The position numbers and the translations under genes are program-made. Source: Lucinisca nassula (lineage: Eukaryota; Mollusca; Bivalvia; Lucinida; Lucinidae). From it: a stretch of 64,000 bases of DNA. Within the stretch, counting starts at the first letter, position 1, and each line of letters starts with the position of its first letter. Under the pieces are notes generated by a model. That model made no database searches. It saw only the letters and a program-made list of their open reading frames with translations, and was not told where the DNA came from. Of the stretch, positions 11,475 to 22,254 are shown one piece after another. The stretch spans positions 99,627,728 to 99,691,727 of the forward strand of contig OY757011.1 of NCBI GenBank assembly GCA_963580285.1, in the 5' to 3' direction.

Positions 11475-12163
11475 GTTTCAGTAACAGACAGATGAAGCAA
11501 TTGTTAAAGAAAGCGATCAAACTACGACGTATTGAAGACATCGCTGCAAATTCATTAATGGGTGACAAAGAATCCATCGATGCTTTCTTTGTATACTTGG
11601 AGAAAACCAACACCACGACTCAGTTTCTAAAAATCCAGAACAAGGAGACACAGACGAACTTTGAAAAAGCTGATGGCAGTAAGGCACACTTATCATTTCT
11701 CCACTACTGCCTTTATGCCTATGCGGCTGATGACCAGGTCAGTGTTAATAACCCAAGAGAGTACATAATTAAGAAAGTAATAAGCGAACTTTCCTGTTGT
11801 CACCAGATACGACATGACACCAAAACAGATTGTTGGAAATGTGGACAAAAAGGTCTGGCAATGGAAATAGCAATAAGCTTGGGAAAACCCGAAATCTGCA
11901 AGCTGCTTTTGCATGAAGGTGTTCCGTACAAAGAGGAGCATTTAACAGTCGCAGTGAAAGCTAACAATATTGTTGAATTCAAGCAAATAATTGGCTATCT
12001 GAAAGACAACGAGACTTGGAATCCATCTAGCCCTTGCGTTAGGGATGCGCTTCACTTGGCACGTGTTTGTGAGACAAATGCGTTCGTTAGGGTTCTTCAG
12101 TCTGAGGGTGTTCCAGACAGGCCAGGGGTGACCTGTATGTCATGTTTACCTTGCTTTACGTGA
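11475..12163 (+). CDS. Exon B of the unrecognised ankyrin-type gene
   Basis: The acceptor 'attttag' ends at 11474. The exon enters in phase 1 (GT, then TTC AGT ...), which fits the donor of the exon ending at 4299. It adds 229 codons to a TGA at 12161-12163, giving a joined product of at least 676 residues. Exon residues include a Cys/His-rich spot (CCHQIRH...CWKCGQKG) followed by helices of ankyrin-repeat type (GLAMEIAISLGKPEICKLLL, then DALHLARVCETNAFVRVL). One or two degenerate ankyrin repeats are my reading; no specific family is recognised. The stop follows a Cys-rich tail (CMSCLPC). A further donor just before it (CAGGG|GTGACC) could extend the gene, so the C terminus is uncertain. Confidence 0.7.
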
Positions 12164-12244
12164 ATACGATCCATTAGGATAGCAGCCTTTCGATGTAGTG
12201 GGTTCTAGCTTGGCTCCAAGAATGACACTTTTTGATGAAAATAT

Positions 12245-12245
<1 letters not shown>

Positions 12246-12293
<48 letters not shown>

Positions 12294-12318
12294 AGATAAC
12301 ACTTTTTGATGAAAATAT

Positions 12319-12363
<45 letters not shown>
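12246..12363. repeat. Duplicated (TC)n microsatellite block
   Basis: Two (TC)n runs (about 12246-12289 and 12321-12363), each preceded by the same phrase 'cactttttgatgaaaatatg', so the block is a tandem duplication of about 75 bp. It lies shortly 3' of the exon B stop. Apparent Arg-Glu repeat frames here are not genes. Confidence 0.9.
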
Positions 12364-12365
<2 letters not shown>

Positions 12366-12464
12366 TTCTACAAGCATACGTACACGTGTGGATTACTGCT
12401 CCTAACGAGCACAAACCATTTATGTATTTGAGGGACACATAAGGAAAATAAGTAAAATACCATT

Positions 12465-12618
12465 TTTATGACCACTTTTGACTGTTTAAAAGTATTCTTT
12501 CAGAACAACTTAAAAGGTTCGGAAGGTGGTCTCTGCGGTAGATATCACATAGATCAACTGCAACTTTTAAATGAGTTTTAGCGAGCTTGGCTGGCCTTAA
12601 TAGCGGATTTTTACTGTT
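12465..12618. mobile_element. E-type MITE remnant
   Basis: Holds the E landmarks 'gaccacttttgactgtt', 'ggtggtctctgcgg' and a terminal 'cttaatagcggatttttactgt'. Degenerate and probably lacking part of the left arm. Confidence 0.45.
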
Positions 12619-12870
12619 TTACAACTGTCCCCTGTTCCAGGGGTGCTCATTGCAAGGTGTACTCATGATGTCTACATATCCCCCGTGTTGTATTCAAAGT
12701 GTAGACATTTAGAAACTAGACATCACTTTGCCTTCATAAAAGGGTAGGCATTTTCGAATTTGCCATCATAACGATCTTTGGACGTCAGCTGCTATGAACA
12801 TAGACGAGAAATACACGAGTGAAGTTTCTTTGGCGAAAAAAAAAATACTTGCAACATTCACTTGTGAGCA

Positions 12871-12959
<89 letters not shown>

Positions 12960-12992
12960 CTCTCTCTCTCTCTCTCTTTCTATCTATCTATC
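12871..12992. repeat. (TATC)n tetranucleotide with (TC)n interruption
   Basis: About 22 copies of TATC (12871-12957), a (TC)n stretch (about 12957-12977) and three more TATC copies. The frames of repeated Tyr-Leu-Ser-Ile are artefacts of the repeat. Confidence 0.95.
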
Positions 12993-13042
12993 TTGAGTCG
13001 GTCACATTAGACTATTACCTCAGTTAGGTGGGTGGCTTAATT

Positions 13043-13293
13043 TAGAATTTGAGCCAGCGGACGACAAAACCTACAATAAAAAATGTGCGCCTATCGAAGA
13101 CTCAGATCAGCCGGCGCATCCATATAGTCTAACAAGAGACTTTTCTTGCTGCATGAAGGAGCATTGGGCCCTTAGCTATCCTTAGAGCGCACAACGAAGA
13201 CTCTGATCAGACTGCGCGGATGCGCAGGCTGATCTGGGTCTTCGTTGGTCGCACATGTCTTATTGTAGGTTTTGTCATGCGCTGGCTCATTTA
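13043..13293. mobile_element. J-type MITE with ~30-bp inverted termini
   Basis: The left end (GAGCCAGCG-ACGACAAAACC) and right end (GGTTTTGTCATGCGCTGGCTC) are inverted repeats and include TACAATAA/TTATTGTA. An inner hairpin at about 13190-13255 (GAAGACTCTGATCAGAC...) resembles the GATCAG core of the D family. A partial relative lies at about 19255-19440. Confidence 0.7.
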
Positions 13294-14430
13294 AGTTTTT
13301 TGTGGGTGCGTGTGTGTTTTACGTAACTGGAACTATCTACAATCTGATTAGCAGAGGTATACTAACACCCATACCTCTGAGTTTCAATCTAAACTTACGG
13401 GCTTTAAACGCCTCTGTGGTCTTGACATCTAGCGTAGATGGGGGACGACTTTTCCAATGAGAAAACGTTCTGGAAAAGAAAGCTTCAGGACTTCACAATA
13501 GGCCTGGTACCCACGGTATTGTGTGTTATTTACTTTTGATGCCCTTGTTTCGGTTGAAACTGTGGCAAGGGTCAAGTATTTATCTTTATTAAGAGACATC
13601 ACACTGGAGTGTATCTTACAAACGAAGGTAAGAGGACTTCTCACGACGGGCGTCAAGGGACAGCCACTCCATTTCGTTAAGCATATCACCGACGCTACTT
13701 TTATTTCGCCATCTCAGACAGATCTATCGAGCTGCCGTCATCTGTAGTACCTTCTCAACCGGCTGAATCTGAGGATGCCAAATGGGTGATGGGATAACCA
13801 ATATTTTGTAAGCAACATCCTTTGTATGCCTCGATGCAAAAGCCAAATTACGTGAAGAAATCCTTAAAGATCGTCAGTGATGGTGATACCGAGCCGAGTT
13901 TCTCTGGCCTATTTTAAACACGAGCCAAGTTTCGATGGCAAATTTCACATAGGAGCCAAATTACATTGGCAAATTACACAATCTAGCTTATATGCCTCTG
14001 TCCTGTTGCTATCTGGTCTTAAAAGCTTCCCCTCCCTCCTCCCACCTACATCATGTACATGAGGTTAGACTATATTTTCATCAGTGAACAAGACAAAATA
14101 GTTTTTATTAATAACAGTAATTATTTGAGTTTTTTTAATTTGTTCAGAAGTCAAAAGATATTATTTCTGTTCAACTGAAGAGGTTGGATTGACTCAATGA
14201 ACTGTAGATAGGTCTGTTCTTTTCAATCAAACAAGCTTTATTATATATAATTATCCTTTATAGGTTAGATCAATTGTTCATATTTTGATTTACTGGAATA
14301 TGAATAAGCTGAATTTATCATGGGTTTTGAAGGATTTATGGAAGGTCCTATTTTGTTTGACAGATAGAAGAATTGTTGTACCAGACTGTGCCACCCACTC
14401 TCTCTCCCTGTATTTGGAGATTCACTGATT
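13294..14430. other. No gene seen
   Basis: Some short open frames exist on both strands, without domain signal or clear splice context. A degenerate 'gagccaarttwcrtggcaaattac' phrase recurs near 13845, 13925 and 13955 and again around 16200-16330, suggesting an unidentified dispersed repeat. Confidence 0.4.
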
Positions 14431-14439
14431 TTTTTTTTT

Positions 14440-15360
14440 TTTGATAGATGTCTTCGCAGTATATTTAAGTAGCTGCAACACCTGTAAATTGCTGTCAAAA
14501 CAGATTAAAAGATGCAAAAGCTGCCGCTGCAGTGGGTGTGGCGAAGATCTTACTGCCAAAGTGACCAATCACATACCCCTAATAGGGGTATTATACACTG
14601 ACACCAGGCTTTATTCCCAACGTGTGACAGTTTTATTTATCGGCAATCTAGATAGTATCTTATCATCAAGCTGTTACTGAAGGTGTCAAAAATGAATGCA
14701 TCATAAAGACACAATTTGGAACCTCTTCACTATTTTGTGAGACAACAACAACAACAAAAAAAAAAAAAAAAAAAAAAAAACAGTGTAAGGTGCAAAGACT
14801 GTAATATTGAAGTTAGTGCTGTCATAGATTAAAATGCCTGGGGCTACAAAAGCCAGAAACTAATGCTAAGAGGCCACTTGGAGAAATATCTGAACCTGAA
14901 ACTCTATCAAATGAGCAGCCTCCACCAAAGAGACCAAAACTTCAACAGACTAGTTTCAGTAGCTTTGGCATTTCAATACAAAAAATATTCAATTCACCAC
15001 TTAATATTTCAATCAACCAGTATTGACCACTCCGGGAGTATTGAGCGGGGCGGTTTAAACCGGTTAAAACCGCCTCTGGTTTTGACCGCCCAACCTTGCC
15101 AGATATGGCACCAGAAGAATTTCCATGGCTTCGAGAAGAAACTTCACAATCTCTAACAAAGTCAACAGTGCCTCAGGGTACTTCTCTTGCACCGGAAGAT
15201 GTCTTGAAACTAATTAGATGTCGGTGTCAGTCGGAGGAGCCGTGTTCATCATTGCGTTGCGGCTGTAACAAAGCCAGACTTGGGTGTTTTGTGTTCTGCA
15301 TGTGGCAAGGGACAATTATTTGCAAGAACGAGCAAACAGTTTTAAGGAATGACTGAACAG
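14440..15360 (+). pseudogene. Cysteine-rich protein pseudogene
   Basis: Coding-like pieces in shifting frames: a Cys-rich piece at about 14460-14560; a piece beginning KRPLGEISEP at 14869-15024 that continues PPPKRPKLQQTSFSSFG; and a piece from 15096 to the stop at about 15354 ending in a Cys cluster (IRCRCQSEEPC, then CGCNKARLGC). Such CxC tails occur at the C terminus of large transposon-related animal proteins, which is known only by resemblance here. Stops and frame changes separate the pieces, and a poly-A run (14752-14780) interrupts. Most likely a dead copy of a transposon-linked gene. Confidence 0.45.
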
Positions 15361-16575
15361 TTGTACTGATTTGTTGAACTCTTTCTGAGTATTTGGCTGG
15401 TGTAAATGATAACATGCAAGCATATAGTTTTATGTTTGTGTACACCATTTTGAAGAATTTCCATTTCCAGTGTGGTTTCATGTTGCCTCAATTCAGGAAG
15501 GGACCCTTCTCATTACAGCCATATTGAAAACAAGCAATAATCATACAGTATGATTCTAATATTATATAGATGTATACCAGCTGCAAAGTTTGCATAGGAT
15601 TATACTTTGTGATGTTTTCATATTTCATCTATGTTCAGTCAAGAATACTTGTCTAGTGTTGGATTGTTGTTTCGTTGGTGAAAGTTTTTTTTCTCCCCTG
15701 GGTTTAAAGAATGACAAAAACATTTGCTTGTCAGCCATCTTGAATGCATAAACATAGCTTTACACACTTAAAGGTTGTTATACACATCAAAATGTCAAAT
15801 GAAAAAGTAACTATGAATAGTTTTGAGCCAACCAAACCGTAATTCAAGTTAAGTTTCATAGTTTTACGTAACATAGCAGCCTTTTTGGCTGCCATCTTAA
15901 GAGTCATTTCCCACAGTGAAGTGCCTGTAGTTTCTGCCTGGGTCCAGAAACACAAATCTGCAACAAAAGTGATTGTTTGGGGGCATTGAAAACCATATTT
16001 AGGTAAAAATGATATTTGGAAGCCATCTTGGACGCCATCTTGAATTTCTCAAAATGTTCAATGATGTCAGGGTGACATCACTTTGATTCTTTTAGGGGAA
16101 TGTCTTGGCTATAAGAATCAGCCAAGAAAAAAAATTTGAACCCTATTTCCAGGTACCCACACAATATGCAGTTTTTCTGCTGGACTATTAGCTTCTTTGG
16201 AACATTTCGTACGAGCCAAGCTTTTTTACCAGTTTTACCTATGAGGTAAGAGTCTTTGGCAAATTACACACTCACGAATACCTTCTTTGGAATATTTCAC
16301 ATGCAAACCAACTTTCTTTGACAAATTCTACATTTTTTGTGCAGTCTTCTAAAAAGAATTACTGCACAAAAGTAAACTAGAGGGCGTAAGATTCGTTTGT
16401 TTGTTTTGAGGTTTAGCGCACCGTCAGCACAGCTTACTGTCCAAGTGAACACGAGAGGATGTAGGAAGTGCTGCTAACAGATTACTGCCCAAATACAATT
16501 AGAGGGCGTAAGCAGTGTTATATTACTGATTACAATGCTCACTGGAGGGCGTAAGCAGTTTTGTCTACTGATTAC
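15361..16575. other. No gene seen; repeated 'gccatcttgaat' phrases
   Basis: Phrases of the type 'gccatcttgaat' recur at about 15733, 15890, 16022 and 16032, suggesting an old tandem array. A fragment of an S4 SINE tail ('gaggtttagcgcaccgtcagcac') is at 16390-16445, and 'agagggcgtaag' recurs at about 16380, 16500, 16540 and 16848. Confidence 0.4.
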
Positions 16576-16825
16576 TGTAACGGGCCTCCGTGGCCTAGTG
16601 GATAAGAGCGCTGACTCTTAGTCATTAGGTCTCTCACCGCCGTAGGTTCGAGCCTCGCTCGGGCCACGTGTGAGACGCCAAGTTCTGCAACGGAAGGTCA
16701 GGTGGTTTTTTTTCGGGTACTCCGGTTTTCGCCCACCTCTGATTAACGATCGGCTCGATATGAGTGAAATAATCTTGAAAGGGCCGTAAAACCCAAACCA
16801 AAAAAAAAAATAAAAAAAATACTGA
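16576..16825 (+). mobile_element. SINE S2, full length, tRNA-Lys-derived
   Basis: The head has A box 'TGGCCTAGTGG', an anticodon-like segment GACTCTTAGTC (CTT, Lys-like) and B box 'GGTTCGAGCC'. The body runs through 'ggaaggtcaggtggt' to the tail 'gggccgtaaaacccaaacc' and poly-A. The tail resembles those of S1, S3 and S4. Confidence 0.85.
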
Positions 16826-16955
16826 TTACTGCCCGGATGCACACTAGACGGCGTAAGCAGTTCGTATACAAATAACTGTCCAAAGGCTCAGTGTTGATTA
16901 GGTCCCCCTCTCCCTCAGCTAATCTGAGGCTCTAGTTTTCTATCTGTAATGTAGT

Positions 16956-17208
16956 GCCTGTTTCGGTAGCTCGATTGCAGGGCGTCTGACTAATGATCAG
17001 GAGGTCGCCGGTTCGATACCTACCATTCTTTCATGAAGGCTGATCATGATTATTTGTGATCATTATCTTCATTCTATTTAGCTGATTGAATAAGTCTGGC
17101 AACAGAATGTGCACAGTACTTTTACATAATCCTGCCCAGCAAAGTTTGGTTTGGCAAACATGGCCTTAAAGTGTCGACGGGGCCGTTAAGTTTCACATAA
17201 ACAAATAT
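16956..17208 (+). mobile_element. SINE S3
   Basis: Head 'ttcggtagctcgattgcagg', B box 'GGTTCGATACC', body with 'tgatcatgat', and tail 'ggggccgttaag'. An approximate duplication (taatgtagtg / taatttagtg) flanks it. Confidence 0.8.
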
Positions 17209-17369
17209 AATTTAGTGTGTTCTTAACTTCCAAATACAATCTTTAAAGCTTTACTTGGAGTAGTTCAGTGGCCTGCGCTGACGGTGGCCTGCGCTGGCGG
17301 TAGTATGTCAGCCCTTACTTCAGCATATAGAGCATGTTATATTTTCATCTGAGACAACTTTTAAGAACA

Positions 17370-17600
17370 TTAACCCACTGTATGCAGAAAACGCCTAAAG
17401 TGGTTCCTTGGCAAACAGCGCAGGCCCAGATCAGACGCCGCAGAATGCGGCGTCTGATCAGGGCCTACACTATTTGCTAACAGAATTTTCCGTCAAAAAT
17501 AGAATAAAAAAGAAAAAAATGGGCTTTACACCCCTTATATGACAAATGGACTTGGCCAACATATAGCAATGGAAGAGTCCACTAGCATAAAATGGGTTAA
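17370..17600. mobile_element. D-type MITE (TTAA, piggyBac-like)
   Basis: Bounded by TTAA at 17370-17373 and 17597-17600, with CCCA...TGGG ends. The core hairpin (about 17418-17475) reads CAGATCAGACGCCGC, loop, GCGGCGTCTGATCAG, inside CAG-GGCC / GGCCTACAC-TTTGC arms. Confidence 0.85.
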
Positions 17601-17616
17601 AAACCGTTAAAAACCA

Positions 17617-18200
17617 GATGCCAGTTGTTCAAAACTGACGGCGTCGTTGGTTAACGTATCGTTAAAACTTTGATCACTTATTAGGGCAAATATGCTAAAA
17701 TTTTTACTGAAAAAAAATGTGATCAGCTTTTGCAGGTCACGTTTTCCAGCAAAATTACCGCTGTATTAGATATTTTGCTTACCATGTATTATACATTGTG
17801 CTTACCAGAATATGCTCTTCGCCCCACGTCCATCGGGGCTTGAAGAAGTAGATGGGCTGCATGATGCTTCCACGCAGAGCTGAAACCGACTGCACACGAG
17901 TACTGGTTAACCGCTTAGACGACCTAAGCCTGCTCAGGCAAAGTTGTGCGAGTCGGCCATCCATGCTTATAAAGCCTATTGGTTTCATTGGGCGACAGGG
18001 CTTGACATGTCATTTCATTTCAATGTCGGGTAAAAATCCCACAAAATTGGAAGCAACGTCTCCAAAATGACATATACAGTGTTGACGGGGACGTTAAACC
18101 TCAAATCAAACAAACAACAAACAAAAGCTTACCAGAACAGTTAACAATTTGACATCTAACGAGCTCAATAAGCTAACGATACTTTGAACAACTGGCCCCA
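17617..18200. mobile_element. F-type MITE split by a SINE
   Basis: Left end 'gccagttgttcaaaac', inner inverted repeat around 'atcagcttttgcag', right end 'ctttgaacaactggcccc'. The S4 SINE at 17811-18126 interrupts it with a duplication of 11 bp. Ends of CAGGGGCC type suggest a hAT-like origin, which is inference. Confidence 0.75.
17811..18126 (+). mobile_element. SINE S4, full length, with target-site duplication
   Basis: Perfect 11-bp duplication 'gcttaccagaa' at 17800-17810 and 18127-18137. Head 'catcggggcttgaagaag', tail 'gacgttaaacctcaaatc'. Inserted in an F-type MITE. Confidence 0.92.
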
Positions 18201-18215
18201 GATAAATATACGAAG

Positions 18216-18486
18216 CATCACGAAAAAACGCCCACATAATTTTGACCTCCCCCCCCCCCCTCTCCTTGAACCCCACTTGTATTTAGTAAAACTGTGTTTA
18301 CAGGGGTAAACCTTATTTTTTTTTTGCTCTAAAATATAGATTGTGGGTATTCGTTAGAACCGCCTCATCGAGGCATCGAGGCGGTTCTAACGAGTCCCCA
18401 CAATATATATTTTGAGCAGAAATAAGAAAATTATCATAATTTTTCATCTTAAAATTTTCATTTTTTCGGCGGTAAAGTGTGAAATC
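18216..18486. mobile_element. A-type MITE, right end truncated
   Basis: Left terminus CATCACGAAAAAACGCCCA. The central palindrome (18345-18398) carries a small internal duplication (catcgaggcatcgaggcgg). It ends within 'ggcggtaaagtg'. Confidence 0.75.
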
Positions 18487-18544
18487 TGTTTTGGTAATGT
18501 ATTATGCTGTCAAAAGCACATTTAAAAAGGTTTCAGATGTTCAT

Positions 18545-18672
18545 TGTATTGTCTTTTCTACACCCCATGTCTTCTAATTCTAGTAAGAGACAACCTATGG
18601 AACTGATCAAAAGTGGTCTTACAGACACCTTTTGAACAGTCAAAAAGGCGGTCTTGATATAGGACTTTTACA
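18545..18672. mobile_element. E-type MITE remnant
   Basis: Hairpin-forming sequence 'caaaagtggtcttacagacaccttttgaacagtc' followed by 'gcggtcttgatataggactttta'. The outer left end is not clear. Confidence 0.55.
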
Positions 18673-18785
18673 GAAAAATTCCTAATTTATGACCACTTGT
18701 TGAACGTCTAAAAAGTGGTCTTTAAGACTACTTATAAAGAGTCCCCCAAAAGTGTTCAATGGAAGAAAACACAAAGAAAGAAAAC

Positions 18786-18988
18786 TTAACCCCTGTCCTG
18801 CTGAGCCCGGATATGCCTTATTTTTCAAACAATGAATATCCAGATCAGAAGAAGCCATCTGATCAAGATCTACATTGTTTGTCATTCAGATTGCGAATTT
18901 GTTCCATTAATTTGCTTCAAGTAATCTGAGTGGTTGATAATCGGTTGTGGGTGTGGCAGATTAAAATATTCAGCAGGACAAGAGTTAA
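18786..18988. mobile_element. D2-type MITE (TTAA)
   Basis: Bounded by TTAA at 18786-18789 and 18985-18988. The termini CCCCTGTCCTGCTGA and TCAGCAGGACAAGAG are inverted repeats. The core hairpin (about 18829-18880) contains CCAGATCAG ... CTGATCAAG. Confidence 0.8.
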
Positions 18989-19072
18989 GTTTAGTTGGTC
19001 AAACTGGCATTTCACTGTTTAGTAAAAATAGAGTGTGCTTATGTATTCTCAAGTAAAACGGAAAATCCTAAC

Positions 19073-19440
19073 GGGCCTCCCTGGCCAAATTGATAAGTGC
19101 GCTGACTCTTAATCATTAGGTCTCCGACTGTCGTGGTTCGCGCCTTTCTCGGCCACATGTGAGGCGCCAAGTCCTGCAGCGGAAGGTCAGGTGTTTTTCT
19201 CCTGGTACTCCGGTTTACGCCCCCGTCTGATTTACGATTCGCTCGTTGTACGAGAAAAAATCTCAGTTAATGAGTCAGCGCACGACAAACCCTACAATAA
19301 TGCTTGTGCGACCAGCTAAAATTCAGATCAGCCTGGTTAGTCTTCTCTGTTCGCATGAACCCACAATAGTCTGCGGGCTATCCAGCTCTTCCCATAGTTG
19401 GTGGGTGTGCAGTCTGATCCAGTCATAGCTTACTTTATCT
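19073..19440 (+). mobile_element. SINE S2 copy followed by J-type fragment
   Basis: 19073-19250 is an S2 head and body ('gctgactcttaatcattagg', 'ggaaggtcaggtg') that stops at 'cgattcgctcgttgtacg'. From about 19255, 'gagtcagcgcacgacaaacc' and the following sequence match the left part of the J-type MITE at 13043. Confidence 0.6.
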
Positions 19441-19509
19441 GACATTTACCTATTGACATTCATCCGTGACAGTCACACTTAAACCAATAGTGTACCTATA
19501 GGCCTATGA

Positions 19510-19673
19510 GTGAGTGAGTGAGTTTTAGTTTTACGTCCCACCAACAGCTAAGGTCATACGGAGACGGGACCTCGGTTTAAAGACTCATCCGAAAGTCTGG
19601 AGAAGCCCGGGATCGATCCTGCGATCCCTGGTTTACAAGTCGAGTAGCGTAACCACTGCACCACGGAGGCTTC
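19510..19673 (-). mobile_element. SINE S1, tRNA-Thr-derived
   Basis: Reverse orientation: (GTGA)n tail and 'acgtcccaccaacagc' at the left, tRNA head complement at the right. Flanked by a duplication 'ctata-ggcctatga' (19496-19509 and about 19674-19690). On the minus strand the head has a Thr-like CTTGTAA anticodon loop and a GATCGATCC B box. Confidence 0.88.
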
Positions 19674-19756
19674 TATATATAGGCCTATGATATATACCTG
19701 TCGTGTAATCAATCGTGTTATTCGGCTGTGTGTGAAAACGCATTAACCTTTACGAC

Positions 19757-19912
19757 ACGGGGGACCGTGGTGTAGTGGTTACGCTACTCGCCTTGTAAAC
19801 CAGGGATCGCAGGATCGATCCCGGGCTTTTCCAGACTTTCGGATGAGTCTTTAAACCTAGGTCCCGTCTCCGTATGACATTAGCAGTTAGTGGGACGTAA
19901 AACTCAAACACA
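19757..19912 (+). mobile_element. SINE S1
   Basis: Head 'ccgtggtgtagtggttacgc', anticodon-like 'gccttgtaaacc', B box 'GGATCGATCC', and tail 'gggacgtaaaactcaaac'. No clear target-site duplication was seen. Confidence 0.85.
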
Positions 19913-20109
19913 ACCGGGGCGGGGGGATGAGAGCAGGCGCTCATGTCAACAGATGTCTAGTTAATTTCGGACTGGCTATTTTTATAATATGAAAGGTGCT
20001 TTAATGAGGCACCGTTACTTAAGTACATGTAACAAGCGAGAAAATGAGATCAATAGTGAGTCATTTTGTACTTAAAACGAAATACAAAATATCATCGGTT
20101 CCCATAATA

Positions 20110-21310
20110 TACCCGGCAAAAAAGTTCTGCACAACTGGGTTGTTTTCGACCTGTTTGCCTAAAACATAAATGTACAGTGTGAGTGAGTTTTAGTTTAACG
20201 TCCCACCAACAGCTAAGGTCATACGGAGACGGGACCTCGGTTTAAAGACTCATCCGAAAGTCTGGAGAAGCCCGGGATCGATCCTGCGATCCCTGGTTTA
20301 CAAGGCGAGTAGCGTAACCACTGCACCACGGAGGCTTCTACACATAAATGTACAGAAAAAATAATTACACCACAAGACAATTTAATTCAATCCTGATAAT
20401 AAACAGGAATCAAAACAAGAATATCATAACTGAGTCATGGGAGGCACATGGGGTAGGTTGTCAAAAATCACAGTTTCTGAACTGTAACTCAATAATCAAT
20501 AACGGGTATAGCCACCAAGATTCACACGACACTCGTCAAGTCTCCACCAGTCTGTGTATATGATGCTGAGGAATCGCAGCCCTCTTGGAGTAGAAGTGTC
20601 TGGAAGTCTTGTGTGTTGATTGCTTTGTTTGTTTACAGCCCGAACAAGAATATCCCACAAATATTCAATGCACGCCAAGTCAGGGGACACGGGCGGCCAC
20701 TCAAGTCTCCGCATACCATTCTGCTGCAGGAAAGCATCGACAATCCTGGCACGACGTGGTCTCGCATTGTCCTCCTGGAAGATGGAGTTCTGGCCCATCT
20801 GTCTGAGATACGGTACAACATGAGGCCTTAGAATTTCGTCAATGTACCGACGACCATTCAAATTTCCGGGCAATACGACATTGGCAGTTCTGCCATTAGA
20901 ACTGATACCTGCCAAACCATTACACTGCCGCCGTTGTAAGCTGTTGTTGGTAGGGCATTAGGCTCAAGGTGCCTCTCCCCAGTGCGGTGCCAAACTCTGA
21001 TCCGACCATCAATCTTCCGAAGACAAAATCTCGACTCGTCGGAAAAAAGAACTTCCGACCACTGCCGTCGGTTCCATCTGTCATGTCGTGCACAAAACTG
21101 GCGCCGTAGAGCCCTGTTCCGTTGAGAAAGCTGGGGCTTCATAGCCGGTTTTCTACATTTGAACCCCGAGGCTCGAACTCTGTTCCAGACTGTCTGAACC
21201 GAGATTCGACGTGCGCCAGGCCCCCGTTGTTGTCTCAACATTCTCTCCAGACTGGGACCATCAACAAAACGCCGCCTTGCTTTAGTTACCGCAATGTATC
21301 GGTACATTAT
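20110..21310 (-). pseudogene. Broken Tc1-type transposon with transposase remnant
   Basis: The minus-strand frame from about 21310 to 20490 encodes a Tc1 transposase lacking its N-terminal DNA-binding half. The catalytic triad regions are visible: SDESRF (first Asp), QEDNARP (second Asp) and SPDLACIEYLWD (third acidic residue). One base is missing after VMVW (about 20912-20917) and a second frame change follows the Asn-Gln-rich part near 20580, so it is inactive. The left terminal region 'cccggcaaaaaagttctgc' (20111-20130) is the usual element end. A SINE S1 (20178-20341) is inserted between the gene and that end. The right inverted repeat and the first ~70 residues are missing. Confidence 0.85.
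20178..20341 (-). mobile_element. SINE S1 inside the Tc1 remnant
   Basis: A perfect 14-bp target-site duplication 'acataaatgtacag' at 20164-20177 and 20342-20355 marks the insertion. Sequence is near identical to the copy at 19510-19673. Confidence 0.95.
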
Positions 21311-22254
21311 ATACATCATGTATTATACAAAAAAACAACAACTGTGGAATGCGGGGATATACGAGTACATAATTCTTTACTTTTGCTTGTGGGGACTCGT
21401 TAGAACCGCCTCTATGTGCTCTATGGGTTTGCTGTTCTGTATATTTTTTCGTACGTGTCATTTGTGTCTGTATTGCGTTCTTTACTTGGAATGACAGCCA
21501 ATACAGCTTTGTTTATTTTCAATGCATGCCGTGTGCTGCGGTAGGGTGCTCTTCTTAATTAACAATAGTGCATTTTATACCTGTATCTTATTACCACTGG
21601 ACTCACCGAGGATGTTTTCATATGGAATCATTTTGGGTCGATTGTGTGTCAACCGACCCAAAGTTACTAAGCCAAGAAGCTTTTCAGTGCTGATGTCCAC
21701 GTGACCATCAATCCAGATAATGGTTATTTATAGAAAATAGCCGCGCTATTCTTGTCTCTGTGACGCTATGAAATGGAAAGCTTATTCTTGCATAAATACC
21801 TATGCGCATGGCTGTTTGAAGCCATTGTCAAATGAACCGAAAGCCGTGCTCAAACAGCAAAAACCATGTTCAAATCATGAAATTCGCGTGCTGTTTGAAC
21901 ATGGATTTTGAGCTTTTGATATCACAAGACGGGCCTTGCTTTGTATACGTTACGTTGAGCGACGTAACGTTATCGCCCTGAACGTAGCGTTTAAGGGTTC
22001 TATAATGACGTCACTGCGTGACAACGTCATTGTAAACAACATTCTGAACTGGCCGCCATTTTGGTTTGCCTGTCGCATTTGAAGAGTTTATATGGAATTT
22101 ATATGGAGGTTTTGGGCGTTTTCGTCAAAATTTGTTGTCGGATTCGTAACTTCGATCACCCATGGTTATTTCATTGCATTAACATTTGCCAATGCATGAA
22201 AAACCATGGTTGATCCCTATATTGTAAAACACTGACTCGGAGCATGTGCTGGGA
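21311..22254. other. No gene seen; fragment of A/B core and a short palindrome
   Basis: A half core of the A/B hairpin ('actcgttagaaccgcctc') sits at about 21391-21412. A palindrome around 'acccatggttatttcattgc' spans about 22158-22218. CRE-like TGACGTCA sites occur at about 22003-22045. No gene identified. Confidence 0.4.

Noticed and set aside
12174..12438. Arg-Glu-rich open frames on the minus strand
   Set aside because: Translation of (TC)n microsatellites.
12794..13027. Tyr-Leu-Ser-Ile repeat proteins
   Set aside because: Translation of the (TATC)n tract.
16596..16650. Functional tRNA-Lys gene
   Set aside because: The same head is joined to a SINE body and tail and recurs at 19073 with the same joint; it is a SINE promoter region.
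20609..20831. Several plus-strand frames
   Set aside because: Antisense to the Tc1 transposase remnant on the minus strand.
21998..22045. CRE-type regulatory element (TGACGTCA)
   Set aside because: Single short motifs without a gene start nearby; noted only as sequence.
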